Shown: positions 52,934-61,867 of the stretch, piece by piece
Layout: each line of letters opens with the position of its first letter
Position numbering within the stretch: position 1 is the first letter of the stretch
Source: Paenibacillus phyllosphaerae
GTDB taxonomy: Bacteria; Bacillota; Bacilli; Paenibacillales; Paenibacillaceae
Reading direction: 5' to 3'
Assembly (NCBI RefSeq): GCF_014192105.1
Contig: NZ_JACHXK010000016.1
Coordinates: 1 to 64,000, forward strand
DNA length: 64,000 bases
Position numbers and translations under genes: made by a program
The notes under the pieces: generated by a model
The model's input: the letters and a program-made list of their open reading frames with translations, nothing else
The model's database searches: none
What the model was told of the DNA's origin: nothing

Positions 52934-54271
52934 ATGACCAAAGCAAGTAAAAAGAGCAAATGGAGGCTGGGCCTAACCCTGCTGACCGTTGCGCTGGCGC
53001 TGGCAGGCTGCAGCGGCGGCAATAACGGGGAGGGAGGCGGCGCGCCGAACGCCAACGATGAAGGAAGCGGCGGCAGCGCGGTCAAGCCGGTCAACCTGAA
53101 AATCATGTGGTGGGGACCGGATGCGAGGCATCAAGCGACCTTGAAGGCGTTGGATCTATATAGCAAGCAGACGACGAACGTTACCTTTACGCCGGAATAT
53201 CTGGCCTGGGATGCCTTCTGGACGAAGCTGGCGACGCTCGCCGCCTCGAAATCGATGACCGATGTGCTGCAGATGGACGGCGCATATATTCAGGATTACG
53301 CGAAACGCGGACTGCTGGAGGATTTGTCCGACATCGACTTAAGCGGCATCGTAGATTCCAAGCTGATCGAGAAACTCAAGATCGACGGCAAATTATACGG
53401 GATTCCGCTCAGCCATAACGGGACCGGTCTCGCCTACAACAAGGCCGATCTGGAAGCGGCGGGCATCACGCTGCCGGCCAAAGACTGGACGTGGGACGAT
53501 TACTTCGCCTTCGCGAAGGAGGCGCGCGCCAAGCTGCCGGAGGGCAAGTACGGCATCGCCGACAACTCGGCGGGCTGGGATTGGTTCCAATTCTATCAGA
53601 CTTCCCAGGGCAAAGACCCGATCATGGTCGATGGCGTGAAGTTCAATCTGGATAAAGACTTGTGGTTCCAATTCCAGCAGACGTACGAACAATTCCGCAA
53701 AGATAAGATCGTGCCGCCGGCGCAAGTGCAAAGCGCCTTCAAGGAGAACGATCCGAAGGCCGATCCGATGGCATCGGGTACTGTCATGACCCGGACGGCG
53801 ACGGTCGGTTCCGTCAGCGTCCTGGAAGGGATGCTGCCCGGCAAGGTAGGCGTCGTGAACAACCCGACCGGTCCGTCCGGCGGCGGCTGGGCGCAGGCAA
53901 CGATTTTCTTAAGCGTCAGCAGCTCCTCCAAGAATAAGGAGGAGGCGAAGCAGTTCGTGCGTTGGTTCATCTCCGACAAGGAAGCCGGCCAAGCGCTCGG
54001 GATGACGCGCGGTATTCCGATCAACGAGGAAATCTATAAAGAGCTGGAGCCGACGATGACGAAGATGGATACGATCGGCAAAGACCTGCTGAACACGGCG
54101 CTGGATAAAGCGCTGCCGTTCTACCCGGCGCCTCCGGGCTGGGAGGACTTCGTGAAGACGTACCAGACGGAGATGGAGTCGGTCATGTTCGGCAAGCAGT
54201 CGCTGGAGAAAGCTTACGAGAACATCGTGGAGAAAGGGCAGGAAACCGAGGAGAAACTGAGCAAAAAGTAG
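52934..54271 (+). CDS. Extracellular sugar-binding lipoprotein of ABC importer 2
   Basis: A 445-residue solute-binding protein of family 1. The lipoprotein signal ends in ALAGC with Cys26, followed by a Gly/Asn-rich tether and the binding fold from LKIMWWGPDARHQATLKALDLY. It stands after the two permease genes, unlike importer 1 where it comes first. The ATG at 52934 has GGAAGGGG 10 bases upstream; an in-frame TTG at 52925 sits inside that site. The next gene, a UxuA-like dehydratase, starts 19 bases after the stop, which ties transport to uronate breakdown. Confidence 0.92.
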   Translation: MTKASKKSKWRLGLTLLTVALALAGCSGGNNGEGGGAPNANDEGSGGSAVKPVNLKIMWWGPDARHQATLKALDLYSKQTTNVTFTPEYLAWDAFWTKLATLAASKSMTDVLQMDGAYIQDYAKRGLLEDLSDIDLSGIVDSKLIEKLKIDGKLYGIPLSHNGTGLAYNKADLEAAGITLPAKDWTWDDYFAFAKEARAKLPEGKYGIADNSAGWDWFQFYQTSQGKDPIMVDGVKFNLDKDLWFQFQQTYEQFRKDKIVPPAQVQSAFKENDPKADPMASGTVMTRTATVGSVSVLEGMLPGKVGVVNNPTGPSGGGWAQATIFLSVSSSSKNKEEAKQFVRWFISDKEAGQALGMTRGIPINEEIYKELEPTMTKMDTIGKDLLNTALDKALPFYPAPPGWEDFVKTYQTEMESVMFGKQSLEKAYENIVEKGQETEEKLSKK

Positions 54272-54290
54272 AAAGGTGGCGCGAAGCGAC

Positions 54291-55253
54291 ATGCAATTAG
54301 CTGAATTTTTCCCGTCCCATCCGACCCGGCTATGGCATCTGGCCAAACAGATGGGCATTCAACACGCCGTAGGTCCTCTGCCAAGGGAAGAGAACGGTTG
54401 GAAGCCGTGGGATTATATGAATCTGCTCCATATGAAGAAGCGGTTCGAAGATTTCGGCTTCAATCTTGCGGTTATTGAATCGCTGCCGCCAACGAACAAG
54501 ATCAAGCTGGGACTGCCGGGGCGCGATGAAGAGATTGAAGTCATGCAGCAATTCATCACCAATTTGGGGAAGCTGGGCATTGGGGTATTGTGCTACAACT
54601 TCATGGCACAGTTCAATTGGTTCCGGACGTCCACGACGACGCGGACGCGCGGAGGGGCGCTCGTCTCCAGCTATGATCATTCCCTGATGAAGGACGCTCC
54701 GCTTACCGAAGCGGGCATCGTTACCGAGGAGCAGCTATGGGAGAATCTGCACTATTTCCTGACGCGCATCGTCCCGGTCGCCGAGAAGGCGAAGGTCAAG
54801 CTGGCGCTCCATCCCGACGATCCGCCGATCACGCCAATCCGCGGCGTCTCCCGTATTCTGCGCAGCGCGGATGCGCTGCAGCGGGCAATCGATCTGGTGC
54901 CGAGCGAATACAGCGGCATCACGCTCTGCCAAGGGACGCTCGCGACGGCCGGAGAGCATATCCCCGACGTGATCCGCAGGTTCGCTGCCTTGGACAAAAT
55001 CTTCTTCGTCCATTTCCGGGACGTCCGCGGTACGCCGGAGAAATTCGAAGAAACGTTCCATGACGACGGCGTGACGAATATGTTCGAAGCCATGAAGACG
55101 TACCGGGAGGTCGGCTTCGACGGGCCTTGCAGACCTGACCACGTGCCGACGATGGAAGGGGAGGACAATTCGAACCCCGGCTATGAGCTGCTCGGACGGC
55201 TCTATGGCGTAGGTTATATCAAAGGACTGATGGATGCGGCCATTGCGACCTAG
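54291..55253 (+). CDS. uxuA: Mannonate dehydratase
   Basis: A 320-residue UxuA-type TIM-barrel enzyme that would convert D-mannonate to 2-keto-3-deoxygluconate in glucuronate breakdown. Family blocks are visible: VLCYNFMAQFNWFRT, the metal-binding ALHPDDPP, ITLCQGTLA, FFVHFRDVRG and GPCRPDHVP. It is somewhat shorter than the roughly 350-360-residue E. coli enzyme, and the N-terminal region is divergent (FFPSHPTRLWHLAKQMGI). A related activity on another sugar acid is therefore possible. The ATG at 54291 is preferred over an in-frame GTG at 54276, which sits in the AAAGGTGG site. It is the last gene of the importer 2 operon. Confidence 0.82.
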   Translation: MQLAEFFPSHPTRLWHLAKQMGIQHAVGPLPREENGWKPWDYMNLLHMKKRFEDFGFNLAVIESLPPTNKIKLGLPGRDEEIEVMQQFITNLGKLGIGVLCYNFMAQFNWFRTSTTTRTRGGALVSSYDHSLMKDAPLTEAGIVTEEQLWENLHYFLTRIVPVAEKAKVKLALHPDDPPITPIRGVSRILRSADALQRAIDLVPSEYSGITLCQGTLATAGEHIPDVIRRFAALDKIFFVHFRDVRGTPEKFEETFHDDGVTNMFEAMKTYREVGFDGPCRPDHVPTMEGEDNSNPGYELLGRLYGVGYIKGLMDAAIAT

Positions 55254-55269
55254 ACCGGAAACCTGCTAG

Positions 55270-55533
55270 TTTCATAGGCGGCTTCTCTATGTGAACAAGC
55301 GGCGCGAAGCGGGAGCTAGCGTGCAGCTGGAATTTGTCGTGGAAGATACCGGTATCGGCATCTCCTCGGATAAGATGGGCCACTTGTTTCAGCCGTTTAC
55401 TCAGATCGACAATTCGGTCACGAACAATCTTGGCGGAACGGGACTTGGCTTGTCCATATGCAAGGACGGGACGATGTTTATTTTTACCGTTGTCGTAACG
55501 AAGCTTGCGGCCGATACCGCTATCCAAGAATAA
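55270..55533 (+). pseudogene. Fragment of a sensor histidine kinase (ATPase domain)
   Basis: A short open frame carries only the ATP-binding part of a hybrid-type histidine kinase: [20 protein letters not shown] and the G2 box [11 protein letters not shown]. The sequence then becomes non-homologous (KDGTMFIF) and stops. There is no phospho-acceptor domain upstream and no start with a ribosome-binding site. It looks like a decayed remnant between the uxuA-like and Gfo/Idh/MocA genes. The rest of the gap 55254-55704 shows nothing else I can support. Confidence 0.7.
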
Positions 55534-55704
55534 ATACCATGCAGAGCATGAGTGCAAACCACCGATTCCTGTCTAGTGATGGGGTCGGTTTATTTTTGTT
55601 TAGCCTAAATTTCGTTCATCGAATCGCTGCGCAAGCATAACAAGGCATCCCCTCAGAATATAGTAAACGGAACGCTATTAATCTGAAGAGAATAGGGGAT
55701 TGCG

Positions 55705-56835
55705 ATGAAGAGAGTGAATGTAGGCCTCATAGGCTGCGGCATGATAAGCGGCATTTATTTGAAAAATTTGACCCAAGTGTTCAACCACGTCGTGAATGTG
55801 ACCGCTTGCGCCGATCTGGTTACGGAGCTGGCCAAGAAGCGTGCGGAGGAGTTCAACGTGCCTGCAGCTTGTACGGTGGACGAGCTGCTCGCCGATCCGG
55901 AAATTGAAATCGTTCTCAATCTAACCGCCCCAGCCGTACATGCCGCAATCAACCTGAAGGCGCTCCAAGCCGGCAAGCACGTATACACCGAGAAACCTTT
56001 TGCCCTGACGCGGGAAGATGCGCATGAGGTGTTGACGCTTGCCGAGTCCAAAGGTATGCTCGTCGGCTGTGCGCCCGATACGTTCTTGGGCGGCGCGCTG
56101 CAAACCTGCCGCAAGCTCATCGATGATGGTTGGATCGGTACCCCATATGCCGCTAACGCGACGATTATTATGGGGAATGCCGGAGACGGGATGCATCCGA
56201 ACTTCCACAATTTCTTCAAGCTTGGCGGCGATCCGATCATGGATATGGGACCTTATTATTTGACGGCCTTGGTTCATCTGCTAGGTTCGGTGCGAAGAGT
56301 GACCGGTTCGGCACAGCAGCTCCGCCAAGAGCTGACGATCGAGAATCTCAAGTCGCCGCGCTACGGGGATACCGTTCCGATCGAAGCGCCTACCAACGTT
56401 ACGGCGGTATTGGACTTCCACAGCGGCGCAGTCGCAAGCTTGCAGGCAGCCAAAGAAAGCTTCGGTTATAAGCCGAGATTGGAGATCTACGGGACAGAGG
56501 GGAATATGACGGTGCCCGATCCGAACTTCTTCGGTCCTGTACCGGGCCTTGGCAGCTTGATCACCATCCAGTCCCGCGGCGGCGAGACGAAGGAGCTTCC
56601 GCTGTCGCACGGATTCACGGAAGATAGCAGAGGAATAGGCGTCGCGGACATGGCGTATGCGATTCGCACCGGCCGGCCTCATCGGGCGAGCGGCCGATTG
56701 GCGGAGCATGTGCTGGACATATCGCTCGGGATATTCGAAGCTTCGACGACGAATCAGCACGTTCCTATCCATACGAAGGCAGACCGTCCCGCGCCGCTGC
56801 CGCTTGGGCTTAAATATAATCAGCTGGACAGCTAG
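55705..56835 (+). CDS. Gfo/Idh/MocA-family oxidoreductase
   Basis: A 376-residue NAD(P)-dependent sugar or inositol dehydrogenase-like enzyme. The Rossmann part starts with VNVGLIGCGMISGIYL, and the family signature YTEKPFALT lies near residue 95. The C-terminal alpha/beta domain has MDMGPYYLTALVHLLG, as in sugar-acting members. It is the first gene of a run (Gfo/Idh/MocA, TIM-barrel isomerase, SDR, metallo-hydrolase) typical of cyclitol or unusual-sugar breakdown. AGGGGATTGCG precedes the ATG. The substrate is unknown. Confidence 0.92.
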   Translation: MKRVNVGLIGCGMISGIYLKNLTQVFNHVVNVTACADLVTELAKKRAEEFNVPAACTVDELLADPEIEIVLNLTAPAVHAAINLKALQAGKHVYTEKPFALTREDAHEVLTLAESKGMLVGCAPDTFLGGALQTCRKLIDDGWIGTPYAANATIIMGNAGDGMHPNFHNFFKLGGDPIMDMGPYYLTALVHLLGSVRRVTGSAQQLRQELTIENLKSPRYGDTVPIEAPTNVTAVLDFHSGAVASLQAAKESFGYKPRLEIYGTEGNMTVPDPNFFGPVPGLGSLITIQSRGGETKELPLSHGFTEDSRGIGVADMAYAIRTGRPHRASGRLAEHVLDISLGIFEASTTNQHVPIHTKADRPAPLPLGLKYNQLDS

Positions 56836-56886
56836 CGATAACGAAGAAAGTCTTGCATTCTCAGTCGAGAGAAAGGATGATCAGAT

Positions 56887-57645
56887 ATGAAACCGTTTCC
56901 GATCGCATTCCAGCCTTATACGATTCACAAGCAGTTAGCGGAGGACTATGCAGGCTCCCTGGAGAAAGCCGCTCGGATTGGCTATCGGGGCGTAGAGCTC
57001 GGCAGGCCTCCGGAAGGCATGACCGTCCAGGAACAGAAGGCGCTGCTGAAGCGCCTTGGGCTGCAGGTGATCAATACGTGGGGCGGATTCAACAGCCTTG
57101 ATTTCGATATCGAGGAGACCGCTAATTATCTGGATGAAGTAAACGGCAAGTTCGTGACGGTATCGATGCTCTTCGATGGTTCTATGGAGGACGTTCTGCG
57201 CAAGGCAAGGGAGATGAACCGGATTGGAGAAGCCTTCCGGCGGCTGGACAAGCAATTCCTGTATCACAATCATGATTGGGAGTTTAAGAAGATCGACGGC
57301 GAGTACATCCTCGATATCCTGCTTCGGGAAACCGATCCTGAATTCGTAAAGCTGGAGATCGATACCTACTGGGTGAGGCGCGGGGGAGAAGATCCGGCAG
57401 CTTATCTGAGTAAGCTCCACAACCGCTGCCCGCTGCTTCATATCAAGGACATGGAGCCGGGCGAAGAACAGTTCTACGCTGAGGTTGGCGAGGGGATTCT
57501 TGATTTTGCGGCAATCGCGGAAGTGGCTGAGGCTATCGGGACGGAATGGCTTGTCGTCGAACAGGATCTGAGCCGCCGGGATCCGTTCGATAGCCTGGCG
57601 ATCAGCTATCGTAATCTAGGCCGACTGGGACTCGTACAACAATAG
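56887..57645 (+). CDS. Xylose-isomerase-like TIM-barrel sugar isomerase/epimerase
   Basis: A 252-residue AP-endonuclease-2/xylose isomerase-like barrel. Family cues are IAFQPYTI at the start, YRGVELG, FLYHNHDWEFK with metal-ligand His residues, KLEIDTYWVRRGGEDPAAYL and LLHIKDMEPG, and VEQDLSRRDPFDSL at the end. Such proteins isomerise or epimerise keto-sugars or dehydrate inosose. It follows the Gfo/Idh/MocA gene by 51 bases, a pairing common in inositol-like and rare-sugar pathways. The substrate cannot be named from the sequence. Confidence 0.9.
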   Translation: MKPFPIAFQPYTIHKQLAEDYAGSLEKAARIGYRGVELGRPPEGMTVQEQKALLKRLGLQVINTWGGFNSLDFDIEETANYLDEVNGKFVTVSMLFDGSMEDVLRKAREMNRIGEAFRRLDKQFLYHNHDWEFKKIDGEYILDILLRETDPEFVKLEIDTYWVRRGGEDPAAYLSKLHNRCPLLHIKDMEPGEEQFYAEVGEGILDFAAIAEVAEAIGTEWLVVEQDLSRRDPFDSLAISYRNLGRLGLVQQ

Positions 57646-57732
57646 CGTGCGGAAGCGGGTTATCAGAGGATCGGGCTTCGGGTAAAAGAAAGTAATGGTA
57701 TGGCATGCGTATGCAATGGAAGGAGGGCTAAC

Positions 57733-58503
57733 GTGGGAAGCCGGCTTCAAGGCAAGGTAATCGTCATCACGGGCGGCACGAAGGGCATCGGCAAAGGAGT
57801 CGCGCTAATGTGCGCCCAAGAAGGTGCTGTAGTTGTGCTTGGGGGAAGGAATGAACAGGACGGCGCAAGCGTCGTCCAGGAGATCAAGGACGTTCATCAT
57901 GCAGAGGCGTTGTTCGTCCAAGGGGACATCAGCCGCGAAGCGGCGTGCAAGCAGTTGATTCACGAAACGGTGAACCGCTACGGCAGAGTGGACGGGCTGG
58001 TCAACAACGCGGGTATCTTCCCTCGAGGCACCATGGTGGATACGTCGGAGGAGCTGTTCGATTCGATTTTTGCCGTCAACTTGAAGGGCGCCTTCTTCTG
58101 TTCGATGTACGCCATTCAGTCGATGCAGCAATCCGGCGGCGGTTCTATCGTCCATATGGGTTCGACGAACGGTTACAAAGGAGCAAAAGAATTGGCCGCG
58201 TATTCCTGTTCGAAAGGGGCGATGCTGACGTTAAACCGCCACATCGCTGCCCATCATGGCAGGGATCGTATCCGCTCGAACTGGGTTACCGTCGGCTGGG
58301 TTGCCTCCGAAGGCGAGATCGAGCTTCACCGGAACAATGGCGTAAGCCTGGAGGATTTGCAGACGAAGGCCTCGTCCCATATCCCTTCGGGCCGCATGCA
58401 GACGCCTGAAGACATTGCGTATGGAGCCGTCTATCTCTTGTCCGATGAATCGAGCCAAGTAACCGGCACCGAGTTGCACATCAATGGGGGGATTGGCTTA
58501 TGA
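57733..58503 (+). CDS. Short-chain dehydrogenase/reductase
   Basis: A 256-residue classical SDR with an intact cofactor loop TGGTKGIGKG, NNAGIFPRG, catalytic Ser in MGSTNG and YSCSK for the Tyr-Lys pair, ending in TGTELHINGGIGL. The GTG at 57733 is preferred because GGAAGGAGG lies just before it; the ATG at 57700 would add a Cys-rich extension not typical of SDRs. Its last codons overlap the metallo-hydrolase start by 4 bases. It probably oxidises a sugar or cyclitol in this catabolic set. Confidence 0.92.
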   Translation: MGSRLQGKVIVITGGTKGIGKGVALMCAQEGAVVVLGGRNEQDGASVVQEIKDVHHAEALFVQGDISREAACKQLIHETVNRYGRVDGLVNNAGIFPRGTMVDTSEELFDSIFAVNLKGAFFCSMYAIQSMQQSGGGSIVHMGSTNGYKGAKELAAYSCSKGAMLTLNRHIAAHHGRDRIRSNWVTVGWVASEGEIELHRNNGVSLEDLQTKASSHIPSGRMQTPEDIAYGAVYLLSDESSQVTGTELHINGGIGL

Positions 58504-59351
58504 CGAACACGAACAAACCATTCACGAGAATCGGGGAAGCGCTCATCAGGGAGATCGACGAAACCCGCGTACCGTTCGGTATGCTGGCGATTTGGTTTCT
58601 CGGCCAATGCAGCGTCGTCGTGAAAGGCGGGGATGTGGTCCTGTACATCGATCCGTACTTGACGCCATCGCCGCATCGGGCTTTCGAGCCGCCTTTGAAG
58701 CCGGAGCAAATGACGAATGCGCACTATGTGTTGATTACCCATGACCATATGGATCATATGGATCCGGATACGATCGCGGCATTGGCTGCGGCTCACGGCG
58801 ACACGTTCTATATGGCTCCCGGATACTGCCGGGAGCCGATGCTGCGGCTCGGCGTTCAACCCGAGAAGCTGATTCAGGCACGGTCGAATGAATGGTGGAA
58901 CGGCCCCGGATTTCGGATCAAGCCGCTGCCTTCTGCCCATGAAGAGCTGGAATACGATGATGAACTGGACCACCGCTTCGTCGGTTATGTGGTGGAACTT
59001 AATGGCGTTACCCTGTATCACGCCGGCGACACGATCGTATATCCCGGATTGATCGAAGCGCTGCAAGCCGAATCGATCGACCTCGGCATGGTGCCGATCA
59101 ATGGGCGCGACCCGTTCCGCAATGCAATGAATATCGTTGGCAACATGAATTATCGGGAAGCGGCAGAACTCGCGGTCGCAGCCGGTTTCGAGACCGTCAT
59201 TCCGCTTCATTACGATATGTTCGCCGGCAATTCGGAGCATCCCGGTTATTTTGTCGACTATCTATACGATCGGTATCCGACGCAGAAGAGCCATGTCTTG
59301 GCGCGGTTCGAGCGGTATGTGTACGTCTCCGACGCCGCGTTGCGTTCGTAA
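58500..59351 (+). CDS. UlaG-like metallo-beta-lactamase-fold hydrolase
   Basis: A 283-residue metal-dependent hydrolase. It carries THDHMDHMDP (the HxHxDH metal site), YHAGDTIVYPG and IPLHYDMFAGN, as in UlaG-type proteins that open sugar lactones such as L-ascorbate 6-phosphate. A lactonase acting after the SDR in a sugar oxidation route would be logical (inference). The ATG overlaps the SDR stop in ATGA, so the two are translationally coupled. It is the last gene of the run; a terminator follows about 155 bases later. Confidence 0.88.
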   Translation: MTNTNKPFTRIGEALIREIDETRVPFGMLAIWFLGQCSVVVKGGDVVLYIDPYLTPSPHRAFEPPLKPEQMTNAHYVLITHDHMDHMDPDTIAALAAAHGDTFYMAPGYCREPMLRLGVQPEKLIQARSNEWWNGPGFRIKPLPSAHEELEYDDELDHRFVGYVVELNGVTLYHAGDTIVYPGLIEALQAESIDLGMVPINGRDPFRNAMNIVGNMNYREAAELAVAAGFETVIPLHYDMFAGNSEHPGYFVDYLYDRYPTQKSHVLARFERYVYVSDAALRS

Positions 59352-59674
59352 GAAAGTCAGTTACAAGGTACTGCATCCATAGGCGGGATCTATGTCCCCT
59401 CCGAAATGTATCTATTACTCCTTACGATTGCATTCATACTATAATAAGGTGCGAAGCAAAATCACTGGTTTAACGGTTTTATTTATGCTCGCACTGGCTA
59501 TTGATGGCGGCACACGACGTGTGCCGCTCTTTTTTTGTGCTTGGGGGACGAGATTGGTTCGGGAGCAGGTTGCCGCCGCGGCAGGAGCTTCCTTTTTGAC
59601 ATTGGCGTGCAGTGAATGAATAGCCTTTCGGTCAATATGAAATCATAGGATAAATTGGTAAACCCGGAGGCGGC
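59352..59674. other. Intergenic stretch without a supported gene
   Basis: A 75-codon rightward frame at 59392-59619 has no ribosome-binding site and runs through a terminator, so it is not called. The stretch holds the hairpin at 59507-59535 and a TTGACA at 59596-59601 that could be a -35 for the next gene, but no good -10 is seen. Confidence 0.5.
59507..59535 (+). terminator. Intrinsic terminator
   Basis: GCGGCACAC pairs with GTGTGCCGC around a 3-base loop (GAC) and is followed by TCTTTTTTT. It ends rightward transcription of the catabolic run. Confidence 0.85.
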
Positions 59675-60460
59675 ATGGAAAATTTCAGAAACCGATTTCG
59701 TAATAGAAGGTATATCGCGCATGTCAGCATGTTGGGGACTACTCAACTGCATAAGCGAAACCCGTATACATTGGCCTGCTGGTCCATGGCATTCCCTGGT
59801 TTTGGACATTTGCTCTTAAATAAGTATTTGCGCGGGTATGCGTTAATTTTGTGGGAGATGTTCATTAACCAAAAAATTCATTTGAACTTAGCCATGGTGC
59901 TTACGTTTAACGGTCAATTCCAAGCAGCCAGAGACGTATTGGATCCTAAATTTATGTCATTGTATATTCCGGTTTACTTATTCGCGATCTATGACAGTTA
60001 CCGAACAGCTGTCGATCTGAATAAAGTTACGCTTCTCGCCCAAAGGGAAAACGGACGGTTCAACGAGTTTACTATAGGAGCGCTCGAGATCAATTACCTG
60101 GATAAACGCAGTCCATGGGTAGCTGCCGTCTGGTCAATGGGAATCCCAAGCGTCGGACAATTGTATCTCCATCGTATCGTTTTGGCTGTATTTATTCTGG
60201 TCAGCACGATTGTCATTATGTGGCATTCGAATTTTATCCTGGCGCTCCACTATCTAATATTGGGAGATGTGAGCAAGTCTTCTTCTGTCCTCGACGCGCA
60301 GTGGCTCATGTATTTTCCCTCCTACTACTTCTTTACGATCTATGATGCTTATACGAATACCGTCGAGAATAACAAACTGTTCAATGATGTACAAAAAAAA
60401 TACTTGGAAGAAAATTACCAGCCAGTTGGACATCTAATAACCACGGGAGACAAAACATGA
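59675..60460 (+). CDS. Membrane protein of unknown function with internal duplication
   Basis: A 261-residue protein made of two similar halves. Residues about 27-117 and 144-234 both start with KR(N/S)P, continue with (A/V)WSM-(P)-G-L, a hydrophobic segment, a VLD motif, and then (Y/F)-IYD-Y-(T)-V-NK. Each half has two likely membrane-associated segments, so about four in total. The PGFGHLLLNKYLRGYALI stretch resembles short TM2-like membrane modules. GGAGGCGGC precedes the ATG. It overlaps the next small membrane-protein gene by 4 bases, so the two products probably act together. I do not recognise a named family. The role is unknown. Confidence 0.8.
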   Translation: MENFRNRFRNRRYIAHVSMLGTTQLHKRNPYTLACWSMAFPGFGHLLLNKYLRGYALILWEMFINQKIHLNLAMVLTFNGQFQAARDVLDPKFMSLYIPVYLFAIYDSYRTAVDLNKVTLLAQRENGRFNEFTIGALEINYLDKRSPWVAAVWSMGIPSVGQLYLHRIVLAVFILVSTIVIMWHSNFILALHYLILGDVSKSSSVLDAQWLMYFPSYYFFTIYDAYTNTVENNKLFNDVQKKYLEENYQPVGHLITTGDKT

Positions 60461-60918
60461 TGCAGATTCTGGCTACATTCGAATACTCCACTTTACTCGA
60501 AATCGCGATTACGGAACTGGAGGAAAAGGGCATAACGACGATTTACGCGGCAACGCTCGATCTGCGTAAAAAAGAACCGAGACTTCTAGATAATATTCAC
60601 CGGGCGGATGGGCTGTCCTTTATGGATAAAGGCATGATTTTCGCATTCATGTTTTCAACCATAGGGGCTAGTAAGGGGTTCGTGTGGCAAGGGGGTCCCA
60701 TTATTTGGGGTATTGCCGGCGCACTACTCGGTTTTGTTCTAGGCGTTGCGCTGAATTGGGCGATTTACCTGATCAAACGGAACAAAAATCAGCTTCAAAT
60801 CAAGAAAGGGAAAAAGGGAGAGGTGATCCTGATCGTTACATGCGATGAGAATCAGGCCTCCATGGTTGAAGATATATTGTGGGACCATAGGGCTCTTGGG
60901 ATGACAAGCACAAGATAA
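60457..60918 (+). CDS. Small membrane protein of unknown function
   Basis: A 153-residue protein. The N-terminal about 60 residues are soluble and begin with ILATFEYSTLLEIAITELEEKG, like a small ferredoxin-like alpha/beta fold. Two close membrane helices follow (about 62-78 with MIFAFMFSTIGAS and 84-108 with GIAGALLGFVLGVALNWAI). The C-terminal part is soluble and basic (KRNKNQLQIKKGKKG) and ends with VTCDENQASMVEDILWDH. Its ATG overlaps the preceding stop. It is probably translated together with the duplicated membrane protein. No family is recognised. Confidence 0.78.
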   Translation: MMQILATFEYSTLLEIAITELEEKGITTIYAATLDLRKKEPRLLDNIHRADGLSFMDKGMIFAFMFSTIGASKGFVWQGGPIIWGIAGALLGFVLGVALNWAIYLIKRNKNQLQIKKGKKGEVILIVTCDENQASMVEDILWDHRALGMTSTR

Positions 60919-60951
60919 CAATGCCGATTGCAATATAAACCCATTCGCGCG

Positions 60952-61821
60952 TTACTCATAATAGATCGCATCATAAGGGAATTCCAGTTCTCTTAGCCGA
61001 TATTCGGTTGGCGTGAGGGACATGTAGGCACGGAACACTTTGCCAAAATAACTCGGGCTCTCGAAGCCGCAGCGTTGACCGATTTCCTGAATCGGCAAAT
61101 CCGTCGTCCGCAGCAGCGCGATAGCGGCTTCGACCCTGCGGTCTCGCAAATAGGCGAGCGGCGAGGTTTGCTCCGACTTCTGGAACAGCCGGCAGAAGTG
61201 GTATTTGTTGATCTCCAAGTGCTCGGCAATCGAGTCGAGCGTATGCGGCAGCGCGTACTGCTCCCTCATGAGCCGCTTGGCTTTCTCGATCAGCGCGCTC
61301 GACTTGTTCGTTAGTTCCTTGCCGGCCGCCTGGCTTGTTCGTACTAAGGTGAGCATCCATTCATAGACGGAGACGGACAATCGGTACTTGTCGGTCACCT
61401 TGTCTTCCGCTACCGTTCGCAGCAGCTTCCACAGCCCTTGAATCAAGGGCGAATCAGGATCTCGCCAGATGACGGGGCCTTCCTGCTTCATGACGATGTC
61501 CCAAATTCGGCTGGCCTCTTCGCCTCGGAGATTGATCCAGAGCACCTCCCATGGTTCCGGCTGCTCAACGTAATAGTAACGGCTTGCGCTTGGAATTTTG
61601 AGCAGGAAACCCGAGCCTTGCGGCAAGGCGATGCGCTTCTGCTCGTATTCCAGAACACCTTGGCCGCTTAGCGTATATTGAAAGATGACATGCCCAGCGT
61701 CGGGTCTGTCGTCGCTTGCGAAGTTATAGCCGTGGCTGTCAATTTCCTGCCAGCCGATCGAATCCAACGTCAAGATCGAATGATCATCGTGTCGGAATCC
61801 ATAGGCAGAATGCTTAAGCAT
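60952..61821 (-). CDS. AraC-family regulator with cupin sensor domain
   Basis: A 289-residue one-component regulator. The N-terminal cupin-like half (FQYTLSGQGVLEYEQKRIAL and GSGFLLKIPSASRYYYV) is the usual sugar-binding part. The C-terminal AraC helix-turn-helix pair has LDSIAEHLEINKYHFCRLF and IGQRCGFESPSYFGKVFRAY. It is divergent from the GH31 glycosidase gene and most likely activates it when a sugar is bound. CAGGAGA lies before the ATG at 61821. Confidence 0.92.
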   Translation of the reverse strand: MLKHSAYGFRHDDHSILTLDSIGWQEIDSHGYNFASDDRPDAGHVIFQYTLSGQGVLEYEQKRIALPQGSGFLLKIPSASRYYYVEQPEPWEVLWINLRGEEASRIWDIVMKQEGPVIWRDPDSPLIQGLWKLLRTVAEDKVTDKYRLSVSVYEWMLTLVRTSQAAGKELTNKSSALIEKAKRLMREQYALPHTLDSIAEHLEINKYHFCRLFQKSEQTSPLAYLRDRRVEAAIALLRTTDLPIQEIGQRCGFESPSYFGKVFRAYMSLTPTEYRLRELEFPYDAIYYE

Positions 61822-61867
61822 CTGATCATCTCCTGCTGAGATAAAGTCAATTTTGTACTAGTATAGC

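Noticed and set aside
59392-59619. 75-codon rightward frame as a small gene
   Set aside because: No ribosome-binding site; it reads through a strong terminator hairpin and lacks homology cues.
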